A DNA stretch of 64,000 bases from Clostridia bacterium (GTDB taxonomy: Bacteria; Bacillota; Clostridia; Christensenellales; Aristaeellaceae). This document shows, piece after piece, positions 25,976 through 34,934 of this stretch. Position 1 is the first letter of the stretch, and every line of letters starts with the position of its first letter. A model generated the notes under the pieces. That model was not told the origin of the DNA. It saw only the letters and a program-made list of their open reading frames with translations, and made no database searches. A program made the position numbers and the translations under genes. Location of the stretch: contig JAFUBA010000010.1 in NCBI GenBank assembly GCA_017460395.1, positions 1 to 64,000 on the forward strand. The letters are read 5' to 3'.

Positions 25976-26601
25976 ACCCAGGCGTGATAGGCCGTCAGGA
26001 GAAGACCCGCCATCAGATCCATCTGCCCCAGCACCTCCCACACCTGCATGGAAAACAAGTGTCCCGCGCCAAGAAGGCAGCCGGAGAGGGCCAGGAGCAT
26101 GAGCCCCGCATGGCCCACGCGCGATGCGCCGCGGGATGGGCGGAGCATCACAAGGTCCCATGCACTCAGGGCAAGGTATCCCAGCACCCACAGCCGATAG
26201 GTGCCAAGCCGCCACAGCCTCAGGTAGATGACGAGAGACAGTGCCGCCATGACGCCCGCAAACAGCATGACCCGCATGGGCGTCACCCCGCCCATGCGAA
26301 GTGTCAGGTAAGCCTCCATGACAAGGGAGATGCCCAGGAAGAGCATGGCCATGGGAAAGGCGAGATCGATCATGAAGAAGGCCAGCATGCAGGTGATCTC
26401 CGGTACCCACATGGTCGCGTGCTCGCTCCCGCCCCGGTAGGGGCCGGAGGCCATGAGGATCAGCAGCACCGCGCAGATGAGGATCCGGAGAAAAAAGAGT
26501 TCCCCCGACCGCGCCTCCGTCCCCACCAGGAGATAGACGAGGCGGCCCATCAGACCAAGCGAAAGGGAGATGCACACAAGCGGTGTTCGGCGAAGTGTCA
26601 T
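25969..26601 (-). CDS. Unknown integral membrane protein at the end of the iron island
   Basis: A 210-residue protein with about seven hydrophobic helices and short basic loops; I recognise no family. ATG at 26601 is preceded by AAAGGAG at 10 nt, and upstream codons look non-coding. It lies 90 bp after an ATPase gene on the same strand, so it is probably the last gene of the FtsX/ATPase cluster, or separately expressed. Its stop codon is inside the shared palindromic terminator. Confidence 0.65.
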   Translation of the reverse strand: MTLRRTPLVCISLSLGLMGRLVYLLVGTEARSGELFFLRILICAVLLILMASGPYRGGSEHATMWVPEITCMLAFFMIDLAFPMAMLFLGISLVMEAYLTLRMGGVTPMRVMLFAGVMAALSLVIYLRLWRLGTYRLWVLGYLALSAWDLVMLRPSRGASRVGHAGLMLLALSGCLLGAGHLFSMQVWEVLGQMDLMAGLLLTAYHAWVA

Positions 26602-26691
26602 GAACAGGCGGCTCCTTTTTCCATGATTTCTCGGACTTTCTGGATCGCTGCCCAGCACTTTACACGACCGGCGCCTGCACTGCAAGATGTC

Positions 26692-27381
26692 TTACTTTTC
26701 CTCTGTCACCTGTCCGCTCTGCATGCGGTAGAGCCGGTCGGCATAGTGCACCGCGTCCTCCTCGTGGGTCACCATGAACACCGTGCATCCGTCCCCGGCC
26801 GTTTTTTTCAGGATATCCAGCACCACGCGGGTGTTCTCGTCGTCCAGGTCCGCCGTCGGTTCATCGCAGCACAGAACGTCCGGGTGCATGAGAAGTGCCC
26901 GGGCAATGCTCAGCCGCCTCAGCTCGCCCCCGGAGAGCTCCCTTGGTGACACATCCAGAAGCGCCCCGAGGCCCAGCTGCTCCAGCATCTCTGCCGCCTC
27001 CCTGCGCCTCTCTGCGTCCTGCCTTCTGTCTTTTTCATAGATCATCCCCGGCAGCAGCACGTTTTCCATCACCGACAGCTGCGGGAGGGCCGACTGCCCC
27101 TGGGGGATCACGGCGATGTGACGGTTCCGGTACCTTGAGAGCGTCCGGTCATCCATCGCATACAGTTCGTCCTCCCCCAGAAAGACCCGGCCGGAGGTGG
27201 ATCTGAGAAGGCCGGAGAGCATGTTCATAAGCGTCGTCTTTCCGCTGCCGCTTCGGCCCATGAGGACCGTCAGGGCAGCTTCCGGCAGACTCAGAGACAG
27301 CGGGGCTACGGCCACAAAGAAGTTTGCATCCCCGGTCTTTCGGAAAAAGTGCATTTCCAGCTGTTCGCATCGAAGCTTCAC
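26692..27381 (-). CDS. MacB/LolD-type ABC ATPase (partner of the DUF4418-linked FtsX permease)
   Basis: A 229-residue ATPase with Walker [11 protein letters not shown]-loop IPQGQSALPQLSV, signature LSGGE, Walker B VLCCDEPTADLD and H-loop VTHEEDAV. This is the LolD/MacB/YknY branch that works with FtsX-type permeases as a mechanotransmitter or lipid/protein-handling system. Start is a GTG at 27381, directly after the permease stop, with GGAGG 8 nt upstream, so the two are translationally coupled. Confidence 0.88.
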   Translation of the reverse strand: MKLRCEQLEMHFFRKTGDANFFVAVAPLSLSLPEAALTVLMGRSGSGKTTLMNMLSGLLRSTSGRVFLGEDELYAMDDRTLSRYRNRHIAVIPQGQSALPQLSVMENVLLPGMIYEKDRRQDAERRREAAEMLEQLGLGALLDVSPRELSGGELRRLSIARALLMHPDVLCCDEPTADLDDENTRVVLDILKKTAGDGCTVFMVTHEEDAVHYADRLYRMQSGQVTEEK

Positions 27382-28578
27382 TCAGATTCCCTCCCTCAGG
27401 ATCCTGCCGATATCCACCCGGCTCAGTTTCCAGGCAGAGACAGCAGATGACATGGGTCCCACCAGCATGACCACGACCAGCGTCATGATCGCCAGAAGCA
27501 ACAGCTCCGAAACGCCCGGCATGAGGAACGGCAGAGACAGCGCCTCCTCAATCAGCCCCTGGAAGGAAAAGGTCAGCGCGCCGCCGAGGACAATGCCGAT
27601 CACACCTCCAAACAGGGACAGAAGAAGGCTTTCCTTCAGAAGGACCCAGGCAAGCTTTCCCCTGGACATGCCGATCACCCGCAGCACAGCGAACTCCTTT
27701 TTGCGCTCCCCGGTCAGCATCGTAAAGGCAGCCATCAGGATCAGAAACGCCAGGATCCATACGCACACAATCAAGGTCCGGATGGTCTTCTCCACCCCGC
27801 CCAGGGAATCTGCGATGCCGGTGATGTAGCTTCTTGTCCGCACGGCCTCCACCTTCCGGACGTAGACATTCACCCGGTCGGCCACGCTCTGCACATCCAC
27901 GCCGTCCTTCACCTTCAGATACACGGCGGACACCACATTCTCCGGGTCCCCGGAGATCTTGAGATCATGGCCCAGCTCACTTGCGGCATGCAGGAGGAGC
28001 CGCACCGTATCCACGGTGCAGAAAACACCTGTATCGAGCGTCGTCCCGGTCGCGGCGAGCCGTCCGACCACCGGGCAATCCGTGTTATAGATCCGGATGC
28101 TCTCCCCGATCCCCGCATTCACCTTGGAGCCGACCAGGACGTCCAGGTCACCAAGACGCCGTCCGAAGCTCTCCTCGATCCAGGGCTGAATGGTAAAGTC
28201 CGTGTCCTGATCAATGCCGATCACCTGCACCGGCATGGAACAGCAGGACGCCCTGAGGCTTGCCATGAAGATCTGAAAGGAAGCGCGCTCCACGCCCTCC
28301 GTCTGAGCGATCTTCTGCGCTTTCTCCGTGTCCATATAGTAGTAGCCCGTGGTGCCCTGCAAAAAGAGGTAATCCAAATTCGTGGAGGATTTGGCGGAGG
28401 AGGGCACCACGATGACGTCCGCGCCGAGCCTTGCCTCGAGGGATGCCAGGCCGCCGTTCAGACTCCTGACCATCACGGAGCCGCCAAAGAGGGCCATGGA
28501 AAGAAAGACAATCAGAAGGCCCAGGGCGATGGTGCGTCCGGGCCTTGCAGTCAGATTTCGAATGGACAGATGTCGCAT
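27382..28578 (-). CDS. FtsX/MacB-type ABC permease (DUF4418-linked)
   Basis: A 398-residue permease with the MacB/FtsX layout: one N-terminal helix (IALGLLIVFLSMALFGGSVM), a large external domain of about 220 residues (41-270) and three C-terminal helices with ERKKEFAVLRVIGMSRGKL, a typical FtsX coupling segment. The external domain includes a Cys pair (ASCCSMP) and further Cys (NTDCPVV, GVFCTVD), which could bind metal or be redox-active. ATG at 28578 has GAGG 6 nt upstream. Gene order DUF4418-permease-ATPase next to FTR1/P19 genes suggests a joint role in iron handling (inference). Confidence 0.87.
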   Translation of the reverse strand: MRHLSIRNLTARPGRTIALGLLIVFLSMALFGGSVMVRSLNGGLASLEARLGADVIVVPSSAKSSTNLDYLFLQGTTGYYYMDTEKAQKIAQTEGVERASFQIFMASLRASCCSMPVQVIGIDQDTDFTIQPWIEESFGRRLGDLDVLVGSKVNAGIGESIRIYNTDCPVVGRLAATGTTLDTGVFCTVDTVRLLLHAASELGHDLKISGDPENVVSAVYLKVKDGVDVQSVADRVNVYVRKVEAVRTRSYITGIADSLGGVEKTIRTLIVCVWILAFLILMAAFTMLTGERKKEFAVLRVIGMSRGKLAWVLLKESLLLSLFGGVIGIVLGGALTFSFQGLIEEALSLPFLMPGVSELLLLAIMTLVVVMLVGPMSSAVSAWKLSRVDIGRILREGI

Positions 28579-28586
28579 GCCTTACC

Positions 28587-29000
28587 TCACTTTTTCCTGT
28601 GCACGTCTTTTTTCCGCATGAGTCCGATCAGGTTCACCAGTGACAGGCCTGCAAGGCAGACCGACAGGATCCGGATCCCAGGCTTCATGACCGTATGACA
28701 GTACATGGTTTCCATCATGCAGAGCCTGAAGAAAACACCCGGCATCAGAAAGCAGACGACAGCTGCTGCGAGCATGATGACGCTGATCAGTGTCCTGATC
28801 TTCCTGTTTTCAAAAAACATCTCCAGGATACCAAGTACCGCTGCGATTCCAGCTACTGCCACAGTGCCCGTCCATGCGGACGCACACATACCCTTTGTCC
28901 CATCCTCGTGAAGACATGGATGCAGCACAGTAAAAAGTCCCACAAGCAGCACCGCACATACCAGCACCTTGGTCACATCCATTGCACGAACCTTTTTCAT
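28587..29000 (-). CDS. DUF4418-family membrane protein
   Basis: A 137-residue protein with four hydrophobic helices, an HPC motif after the first helix and a Met/Cys-rich extracellular segment (FFRLCMMETMYCHTVM) before the last one. The layout and the C..M..M.CH segment match the DUF4418 family, generally found next to FtsX-type permeases in anaerobes; the Cys/His/Met cluster could bind a metal. The start is uncertain: ATG 29000 (MKKVRA), 29021, or 28982 (AAGG 8 nt upstream) are all possible. Its stop lies 8 nt from the permease start. Confidence 0.7.
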   Translation of the reverse strand: MKKVRAMDVTKVLVCAVLLVGLFTVLHPCLHEDGTKGMCASAWTGTVAVAGIAAVLGILEMFFENRKIRTLISVIMLAAAVVCFLMPGVFFRLCMMETMYCHTVMKPGIRILSVCLAGLSLVNLIGLMRKKDVHRKK

Positions 29001-29056
29001 GCCTTTTTTCGCCCTTCTCATATAACTTTTCGCAAGTTGATTCAGAATCAGAAAGC

Positions 29057-29087
29057 GGGGCCTCCGGCCTCATATGGTCGGGGCCCC
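29057..29087 (-). terminator. Possible terminator after the first ATPase gene
   Basis: GGGGCC/GGCCCC arms 19 nt apart on the minus strand with a short GCTTTCTG tail, directly after the stop at 29094. Weak T-tract, so it may permit read-through to the DUF4418 genes. Confidence 0.4.
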
Positions 29088-29093
29088 TGCCTC

Positions 29094-29768
29094 TTATTTG
29101 CCGAAGTTCTCGTTGATGATTTCCCTTGCCACGCGGCCGTGCTCCAGCACGATGGTCCGCTGGGCGGCCTCCGCCACCTCCGGGTCGTGGGTCACGACGA
29201 TCAGCGTGGTGCCTTCCTTGTGCAGCTGGGCAAACAGGTCCAGCACGATGTTCTCATTGGCTTCGTCCAGGTTACCGGTGGGCTCATCGGCCAGGATCAG
29301 TTCCGGATGGTTGATCAGCGCCCTTGCCACGCACACGCGCTGCTGCTCGCCGCCGGAGAGCTGGCTCGGCAGATGCCGTGCACGGTCCCTGAGGCCGACA
29401 CGCCCCAGCGCCTCCAGGGCCTCCTCCTCATCGGGCATGGAGTGATAGTACTGGGAGACCATGACGTTCTCCACGGCGGTGAGGTAGTTCACCATGTGGA
29501 ACTGCTGGAAGATCAGGCCGATCTTGTCACGCCGAATCTCCGTCAGCTTCTTGCTGCTCTCCTTGGAGATATCCACCCCGTCCAGGAGTACCTCGCCCTT
29601 GCTGGGCTTGTCCATGCAGCCGATGATGTTCATCATCGTGCTCTTGCCGGAACCGGAGGGGCCCATGATGGCCACCCACTCCCCCTGTTCCACCTTGATG
29701 CTCACATTGTCCAGGGCCTTGAGTTCCCCGTAAATCTTGGACACGTTTCTGATTTCAAGCAGGCTCAT
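29094..29768 (-). CDS. MacB/LolD-type ABC ATPase of the P19 iron locus
   Basis: A 224-residue ATPase: Walker A GPSGSGKST, Q-loop IFQQFHMVNYLTAVENVM, signature LSGGEQQRV, Walker B LILADEPTGNLD, H-loop VTHDPEVAE, all textbook for the LolD/MacB group. It sits after two FtsX-type permease genes and would power them as a heterodimer. AAAGGAG lies 8 nt before the ATG. The order matches the Campylobacter p19 locus, where ATPase and permease genes follow the DUF2318 gene. Confidence 0.92.
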   Translation of the reverse strand: MSLLEIRNVSKIYGELKALDNVSIKVEQGEWVAIMGPSGSGKSTMMNIIGCMDKPSKGEVLLDGVDISKESSKKLTEIRRDKIGLIFQQFHMVNYLTAVENVMVSQYYHSMPDEEEALEALGRVGLRDRARHLPSQLSGGEQQRVCVARALINHPELILADEPTGNLDEANENIVLDLFAQLHKEGTTLIVVTHDPEVAEAAQRTIVLEHGRVAREIINENFGK

Positions 29769-29832
29769 TTTCTCTGCTCCTTTGCTGTGATTGGATTCAT
29801 GGTTGCCGCAGGCCAGCGCCTGCCAGGCACAA

Positions 29833-31290
29833 TTACTCGCCCTTCAAAACCAGTGCGGGATCAATCTGCACCGCGCGCTTGATGGGCCACAGGCAGCTCA
29901 GGGCCGCAATCACCATGGACACGACCACGGTGATGGGCAGGAGCAGCGGCTGGAAGGTAATGGACGATTCAAACACATTGACACTGACAATCTGGGCAAA
30001 GCCAAAGCCCAGCAGAGCACCCATCACGCCGCCGAGGGCGCCAAGGAACATGCCCTCCCCCAGGAACTCCACGCGGATGGAATCATCCGATGCGCCCAGG
30101 GCCTTACGAAGACCGATCTCCTTGCGGCGCTCCGTCACCACCGCCATCATGGTGGTGCTCACGCAGATCATGGTCAGCACCAAAACCACTGCTGTCACCA
30201 GGAACACAAGCGCCTGGAGTTTTGAGAGCACGGCAGTCTCTGAATTGGTGATGCGCTTGACCAGGCGGGCGGTCACACCAAGGTCCTTCTCCTCCATGGT
30301 CTGCACATACCCGGCCAGCTCATCCGCCGTCCCGCTCACGCTCAGCTCCATCACGTCATACAGGTCCTTTTCTCCTGTCAGGGCAGCCATGTCATCCATG
30401 CTCATGAAGATGTAGCTCTCTTCCTTGCCGCCCGTATCCAGGATGCCCGCCACCTGCATGCTCATGGTATTGCCGGTGACGGCGGTGGCATTGTCGGTCA
30501 CCTGGGCGGTGGAAATCGCTTCCAGGACGGCCCTGGAGGTGATCGTGGCACCGCTCAGCACGTCCGTCTCATCGTTTTCCTCAAGCGGATACGCCCGTCC
30601 GATAAATCTCTTCGTGTACGTTTCATCACCGAGCCGCCCGCCATACTCTTCGGTCTGAGTGGATACATCCAGTTCCATGGATGCAATCTTCATCTGATCA
30701 TCCAGCGTCAGTACCACCGACACGGGGTTCGTGTTAAAGCCCTCCGCGCTTCCAACGAGGGTGGCACCCGGGACCGCTTCCCCGCCGGAAACAAATTTCT
30801 GGGAAGGCTTGTAGGTGATTTCCAGGACGCTGTTGAGCTTTGCACCCACGGTCTCCGCCACCTGTTTGCCGATCAGCACCTGGCGGGGGCCGGAGGGATA
30901 TGCGCCGTCCACCACGAAGTAGGGGGAGGTGAGCTGGACCTGATCAAAGTCCGTGCCCGCCGCCACAAAGGACAGCTGGCTGCGCACGAACTGGGCCGTC
31001 ACGTACCGGTAGGGCGTGGCGCCGATCACCTGATCCGTACCGATCACCTCGAGGGCGTCCGATGCGCTCTGCGCGTTCAGCGTCCCTGTGTCCTGCGACA
31101 CCAGGATCATGTTGGCACCGTAGTTTCTGAACTGTGCGCCCATCTGGCGGGGCACATCGTAGTAGATGGTCACAAGACCCGAGAGGATCGTGGCACCGAT
31201 GCCGATGGACAGAAGCGCCACCAGCATCCTTGAGCGCCGGCGAAGGAGGGATGCCGTGATCATCCGAAGAAACATTTTTCTCTTGGTCAT
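29833..31290 (-). CDS. FtsX-type ABC permease with an inserted FMN-binding domain
   Basis: A 485-residue permease. Residues 1-45 carry the first helix, ~50-355 form the external domain and three helices follow with ERRKEIGLRKALGASDDSI (FtsX signature). Inside the external domain, residues ~178-262 read as an FMN_bind domain (as in NqrC/RnfG): EGFNTNPVSVVLTLD, a variable stretch, TYTKRFIGRA and then DVLSGATITSRAVLEAIS. The S-G-A-T sequence (246-249) is the classic site at which ApbE attaches FMN to Thr. No apbE gene is in the window. This suggests a redox-active (flavinylated) permease, perhaps reducing iron outside the membrane (inference). Third-last gene of the FTR1/P19 operon. Confidence 0.85.
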   Translation of the reverse strand: MTKRKMFLRMITASLLRRRSRMLVALLSIGIGATILSGLVTIYYDVPRQMGAQFRNYGANMILVSQDTGTLNAQSASDALEVIGTDQVIGATPYRYVTAQFVRSQLSFVAAGTDFDQVQLTSPYFVVDGAYPSGPRQVLIGKQVAETVGAKLNSVLEITYKPSQKFVSGGEAVPGATLVGSAEGFNTNPVSVVLTLDDQMKIASMELDVSTQTEEYGGRLGDETYTKRFIGRAYPLEENDETDVLSGATITSRAVLEAISTAQVTDNATAVTGNTMSMQVAGILDTGGKEESYIFMSMDDMAALTGEKDLYDVMELSVSGTADELAGYVQTMEEKDLGVTARLVKRITNSETAVLSKLQALVFLVTAVVLVLTMICVSTTMMAVVTERRKEIGLRKALGASDDSIRVEFLGEGMFLGALGGVMGALLGFGFAQIVSVNVFESSITFQPLLLPITVVVSMVIAALSCLWPIKRAVQIDPALVLKGE

Positions 31291-31311
31291 CGCTGTTTTC
31301 CCTGCCCTTCC

Positions 31312-32613
31312 TTATGCCTTGCTGCCGTGGAGCACTTCTGCAGGATCCAGGCGCAGCACCATGCGGATGGCTGGCATGGAACCAAGGACCGTTACCAGTC
31401 CGATCAGGACCGCCACCAGCGGGATCACCATGGGCTTCATCTCAATGGCAGAGGAGAAGACGCTGTGGCCGATGAGCTGGGCAAAGCCAAAGCCCATGAA
31501 GTACCCGGCAACGCCCCCAATCAAAGCCGTCAGCAGGATTTCCGTCATGAACACGCCCGTGATCGCACGGTCGTTGGCCCCGATGGCCTTGAGAAGACCG
31601 ATCTCCTGGGAGCGCTCCATGACGGAGGCCGTCACCAGATTGGAAATGCCCAGCGCCGAGCCCACCAGGGACAGGGCTGTGATCAGGATCATGAGAAGCT
31701 TTGTCTTGGAGAGGATGGCACCCTCACTGTCGGCCACCTGCCGGACCGCCGAGGCCGTGGAGCCCGTGATGACCTCGGTGATCTGATAGCAGATCGCGCT
31801 CACATAGGCCGTGCAGTACCAGGTCTCGTAGTCCTTGGAGGACAGGGCCTTGGGGTTCTGCGCTGCGCGCCTTGCAAGGTCATTGTCCGGGGTTGTCAGC
31901 GCTGACACCTCGATGGAGGCAATCTTCCCGTCCGTGTCGGACAGGGCCTGCACCAGGTCCAGGGGTGCGTAGATCTGATCATCCTCGTCTCCGCCTGCAT
32001 CATAGATGCCTGCCACCCGGACCGTATGCTCCTCTGCGGGTCCTGTCAGGGTGAGTGTGTCCCCCACCTTCAGGTTTTCCTTCTGCGCCAGGGCCACGCC
32101 CAGCATGACGGTCTCTCCGGCACCCTCCGCCTGTTCGTCAATCCAGCTGCCCTCCGTCAGGTCCCACCAGCTGCGAAGGCCTGATACGCCGGCATCCAGA
32201 GACTCGCCCGTGGGCAGGTCCAGATGGTGATTGAACCAGGTACCCACGGCCGTGGCCGTGCCGCCTGAGGGCAAGGTGACTGTGGTCTCGGTAAAGGGTG
32301 CAAAGTCCACGATGTTGAAGGCCCAGAAGATGGTCTTCAGCTTGCCCACTTCGTTCTCATTCAGATACGCACTGGTGATGGCAGCCCCGCCATCCTCCAC
32401 ATTGTAGATATCCTGCAGGAGCGTCGAATCCTGGGGCTTGACCACGATGTTGGCACCGTAGGTCTTCAGTTCTGCATTCACCTTGTCCTCCACATCCAGC
32501 ATGACGTTGATCATGCTGGTGGCAAGGGAGGCGCCCAGGGCGATGGTGAAGGCGATGAGAAGCATCTTGCCTCTCTGGCGGATCAGGACGCCGCGGATCA
32601 TTCGAAATAGCAT
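31312..32613 (-). CDS. FtsX-type ABC permease of the P19 iron locus
   Basis: A 433-residue permease with one N-terminal helix, an external domain of about 270 residues (MacB-type, with ELKTYGANIVVKPQD at its start) and three C-terminal helices with MERSQEIGLLKAIGANDRAI. The external domain lacks the FMN motif present in its neighbour, so the two would form an asymmetric permease pair. YKT/CTAYVSAICYQITEV holds two Cys. GGAG lies 7 nt before the ATG at 32613. Homologous permeases follow the DUF2318 gene in the C. jejuni p19 locus. Confidence 0.88.
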   Translation of the reverse strand: MLFRMIRGVLIRQRGKMLLIAFTIALGASLATSMINVMLDVEDKVNAELKTYGANIVVKPQDSTLLQDIYNVEDGGAAITSAYLNENEVGKLKTIFWAFNIVDFAPFTETTVTLPSGGTATAVGTWFNHHLDLPTGESLDAGVSGLRSWWDLTEGSWIDEQAEGAGETVMLGVALAQKENLKVGDTLTLTGPAEEHTVRVAGIYDAGGDEDDQIYAPLDLVQALSDTDGKIASIEVSALTTPDNDLARRAAQNPKALSSKDYETWYCTAYVSAICYQITEVITGSTASAVRQVADSEGAILSKTKLLMILITALSLVGSALGISNLVTASVMERSQEIGLLKAIGANDRAITGVFMTEILLTALIGGVAGYFMGFGFAQLIGHSVFSSAIEMKPMVIPLVAVLIGLVTVLGSMPAIRMVLRLDPAEVLHGSKA

Positions 32614-32627
32614 AACCCTTCTCCCCC

Positions 32628-33959
32628 TTACTTGAATTCCCGCTCAGCTGCGAGGATGTCTGTCATCTCAAAGATCACATAGCCGTTTTCGATGGAGTAG
32701 TTCAGCGGGATCGGATTGCAGCCGCCCTTGAAGCCGATGGTGTTGATGTTCATGACCACATCGCACCGCTTGCACACCACCTGCTCGCCCCGCTGATAGT
32801 ATCCCGCCTTGCCGCACACATCGCACGCATCCAGGCCAACACCGTAGGCACCGGCACCGGGCTTTTTGACGATGATCCAGCGGATCTCGACACCCTTCTC
32901 CGTCACATACTCAAACCGGTGCAGGTTTCCGTCGTTGACATCACTCAGGGCAATCCAGATCTGTCCGTCCTCGCCCTCCCCGTGCATCTCATAGGACTCG
33001 GGGGCGGAGAGCTCCACGGTGCGGTTATTGTAGGCGTTCACAACCGTCAGGTTCAGGATGCACAGGACAAAGCAGACCGCCACCACCAGGGAGATCCTTC
33101 TGTTGTGGCGGGCAACAGATTTGAGCTTTCGAAGCTGTGCCGGGTTCGAATACTCCTTGCGAATCCTGACGTTCTTTGCAAACAGGATCACGGGGATGAG
33201 CATCGAAAGACCGACGATCACCAGAACAAAGAGCAGTGTATTGTTGGTGCAGAATTTCGCGATCGGGAATGCCCAGGGATATTTGGCTGAGGAGTAGGAC
33301 GGCAGAAACTTGATCCACCTTGCCCTGCCTGTCCACTTGCTCACGGCCATGCCAAAGCATCTGATCCCATTGGCAAGAAGCGCCAGATTCATGATCCAGA
33401 GCACAATGCGCGTGGAATCCAGAGCCATACAGCAGGCATAGAGGAAGCGGACATAGACCCAGATGAGCACAAGCGCCATGAGATAACCTGCAAGGCGTGT
33501 GAAAAACTCAGCCGATACCACGCCCTTGCCGGCTGTCTCAAACAGAAACGGATACGCCAGCACGTCCGGCAGCTCATAGAACAGAAGCAGCGCTGTCAGG
33601 GCACCTCCGGTGATGCCTACCATCCATCCGCCCGCGCCGATTGCCGCATCCGTGTCGCTGCCATAGTAGGTCAGCTTCCGGTGTTTTCTTCCGAAAATGA
33701 CAGAGAACACCATGAACAGGATGCTCAGTACGATCGTGATGATGAAGATATAGAAGTTCCACTGGTTGGTGGCGATCTTGCTGGTATTGTTCTTGGCCCA
33801 GGACATGAGGCCGGATGCCACCACGCCCACCACCATGCCGATCGTGATGAACCGGTCGCCCTTTCGCCCGAAGGCCAGTTTACAGATGGACCAGAAGAGC
33901 GTCACCAGGACAGCGATCATGATCATGTCCTCGGTGACCGTTTCCAGATACTTGAACAA
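32628..33959 (-). CDS. DUF2318 Fe-S-type membrane protein of the P19 iron locus
   Basis: A 443-residue protein: seven to eight membrane helices, then a C-terminal extracytoplasmic domain with CDVCGKAGYY and CKRC Cys pairs (near residues 385-405) followed by NPIPLNYS. That is the DUF2318 domain (predicted Fe-S or metal-binding), as in the protein following P19 in Campylobacter. It may relay electrons or accept iron. I chose a TTG start at 33959 because AGGAGG lies 9 nt upstream and MFKYLETVTED begins the family-like sequence; upstream codons look like leader RNA. Confidence 0.82.
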   Translation of the reverse strand: MFKYLETVTEDMIMIAVLVTLFWSICKLAFGRKGDRFITIGMVVGVVASGLMSWAKNNTSKIATNQWNFYIFIITIVLSILFMVFSVIFGRKHRKLTYYGSDTDAAIGAGGWMVGITGGALTALLLFYELPDVLAYPFLFETAGKGVVSAEFFTRLAGYLMALVLIWVYVRFLYACCMALDSTRIVLWIMNLALLANGIRCFGMAVSKWTGRARWIKFLPSYSSAKYPWAFPIAKFCTNNTLLFVLVIVGLSMLIPVILFAKNVRIRKEYSNPAQLRKLKSVARHNRRISLVVAVCFVLCILNLTVVNAYNNRTVELSAPESYEMHGEGEDGQIWIALSDVNDGNLHRFEYVTEKGVEIRWIIVKKPGAGAYGVGLDACDVCGKAGYYQRGEQVVCKRCDVVMNINTIGFKGGCNPIPLNYSIENGYVIFEMTDILAAEREFK

Positions 33960-34034
33960 GTTGCTTGTCCTCCTGCGTTTTTCTTTCGCTCCGCGTCCGG
34001 TGGCAGGCTTTTGGTTAGTTACAAAGAACAAACC

Positions 34035-34151
34035 GCCGGCCAGCCAATTCCCCGCGGATTGGCGTGCCAGCGGCTCTTCAGCCCACCCCTTCGCAAGCGG
34101 AGGGGTGGGTATGGGTGAATCTTGTCACAGCTCACGCTTGAGCTGCTGACA
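34035..34151 (-). repeat. Cluster of three hairpins between the P19 and DUF2318 genes
   Basis: Successive inverted repeats: GCCAAT/ATTGGC (34043-34063), CCCACCCC/GGGGTGGG with a CGC/GCG inner stem (34082-34109), and TGTCA-AGCTCA/TGAGCT-TGACA (34123-34151). No T-tract follows on the minus strand, so they look like mRNA processing/stability or attenuation structures, or a small interspersed repeat. Confidence 0.6.
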
Positions 34152-34167
34152 CGTCAGGTGGGATAAA

Positions 34168-34767
34168 TTACCACTCCTGCACGGTGTATTCCCAGTGCAC
34201 GAATTCCACATCGATGGGATCGGCCCAGAAGCTGTGCTCCGGCACGCCGGTCTCGTCATCCACATGCAGCAGATAGCCGTTCTCGGAGGGGTTGTGAATG
34301 CGGAAGGTCAGGGTGTAGACATCGGACTTGTCCAGCTTCAGGTTGGCACCATAGTGGGCACCGTCGTCAGCGCTCATGACCATGAAGGCATCCCAGTCCA
34401 CCACAACTTCACCGGTGGTCTCAGACTTGATCTGATATTCCACGGTCAGATAGGGGACCCAGTCACCCACGCCAAAGCCATAGCCGTTCTCCAGCCAGTG
34501 AATGTCAGCTTCCAGATGGATGTTGGACTCTTCCACGGGCAGGCCAGCGATGTCAGCGGGCTCCATCTGGACGGGCTGGAAATACACAGCAGCCACGTGC
34601 AGAGGGGCAGCAGTCAGGTCAACTTCTTCCATGTAATCGGCGCTGTCGGGATCCACAGAACCGTCCAGAGCGATGGGGAACTCTTCAAAACCGGCTTCCT
34701 CGGCGAAAGCAGCGGTCATGCCAAACAGCATCATGGCAGCCAGAACCAGAGACAGGAATTTCTTCAT
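34168..34767 (-). CDS. P19/Tp34-type iron-binding protein (Fe2+ transport protein family)
   Basis: A 199-residue secreted protein. Signal peptide residues 1-22 (AAFA-EEA), then a beta-sandwich with QMEPADIAGLPVEESNIHLEADIHW: Met68, His84, Glu86 and His90 correspond to the copper/iron site of P19, FetP and Tp34. GDWVPYLTVEYQI and DDGAHYGANLKL are family-typical. P19 is thought to hand iron to the FTR1 permease. GGAGG lies 8 nt before the ATG. It follows the FTR1 gene and precedes the DUF2318 gene, as in Campylobacter. Confidence 0.93.
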   Translation of the reverse strand: MKKFLSLVLAAMMLFGMTAAFAEEAGFEEFPIALDGSVDPDSADYMEEVDLTAAPLHVAAVYFQPVQMEPADIAGLPVEESNIHLEADIHWLENGYGFGVGDWVPYLTVEYQIKSETTGEVVVDWDAFMVMSADDGAHYGANLKLDKSDVYTLTFRIHNPSENGYLLHVDDETGVPEHSFWADPIDVEFVHWEYTVQEW

Positions 34768-34934
34768 TATAGTTGCCTCCTCAGATCTTTTTTGGATTGT
34801 TTCTCTTGCTTGTTTCCCTTGATTTGGGAAAACATGTGTTGGGAAACAGGTGCAGCAGCCTGATCATCAGGCGCTGCGATATGATCATGGCCGATGCGCG
34901 CGGGGCTTGCATACAGCCAGAGTCATCAGAATGA

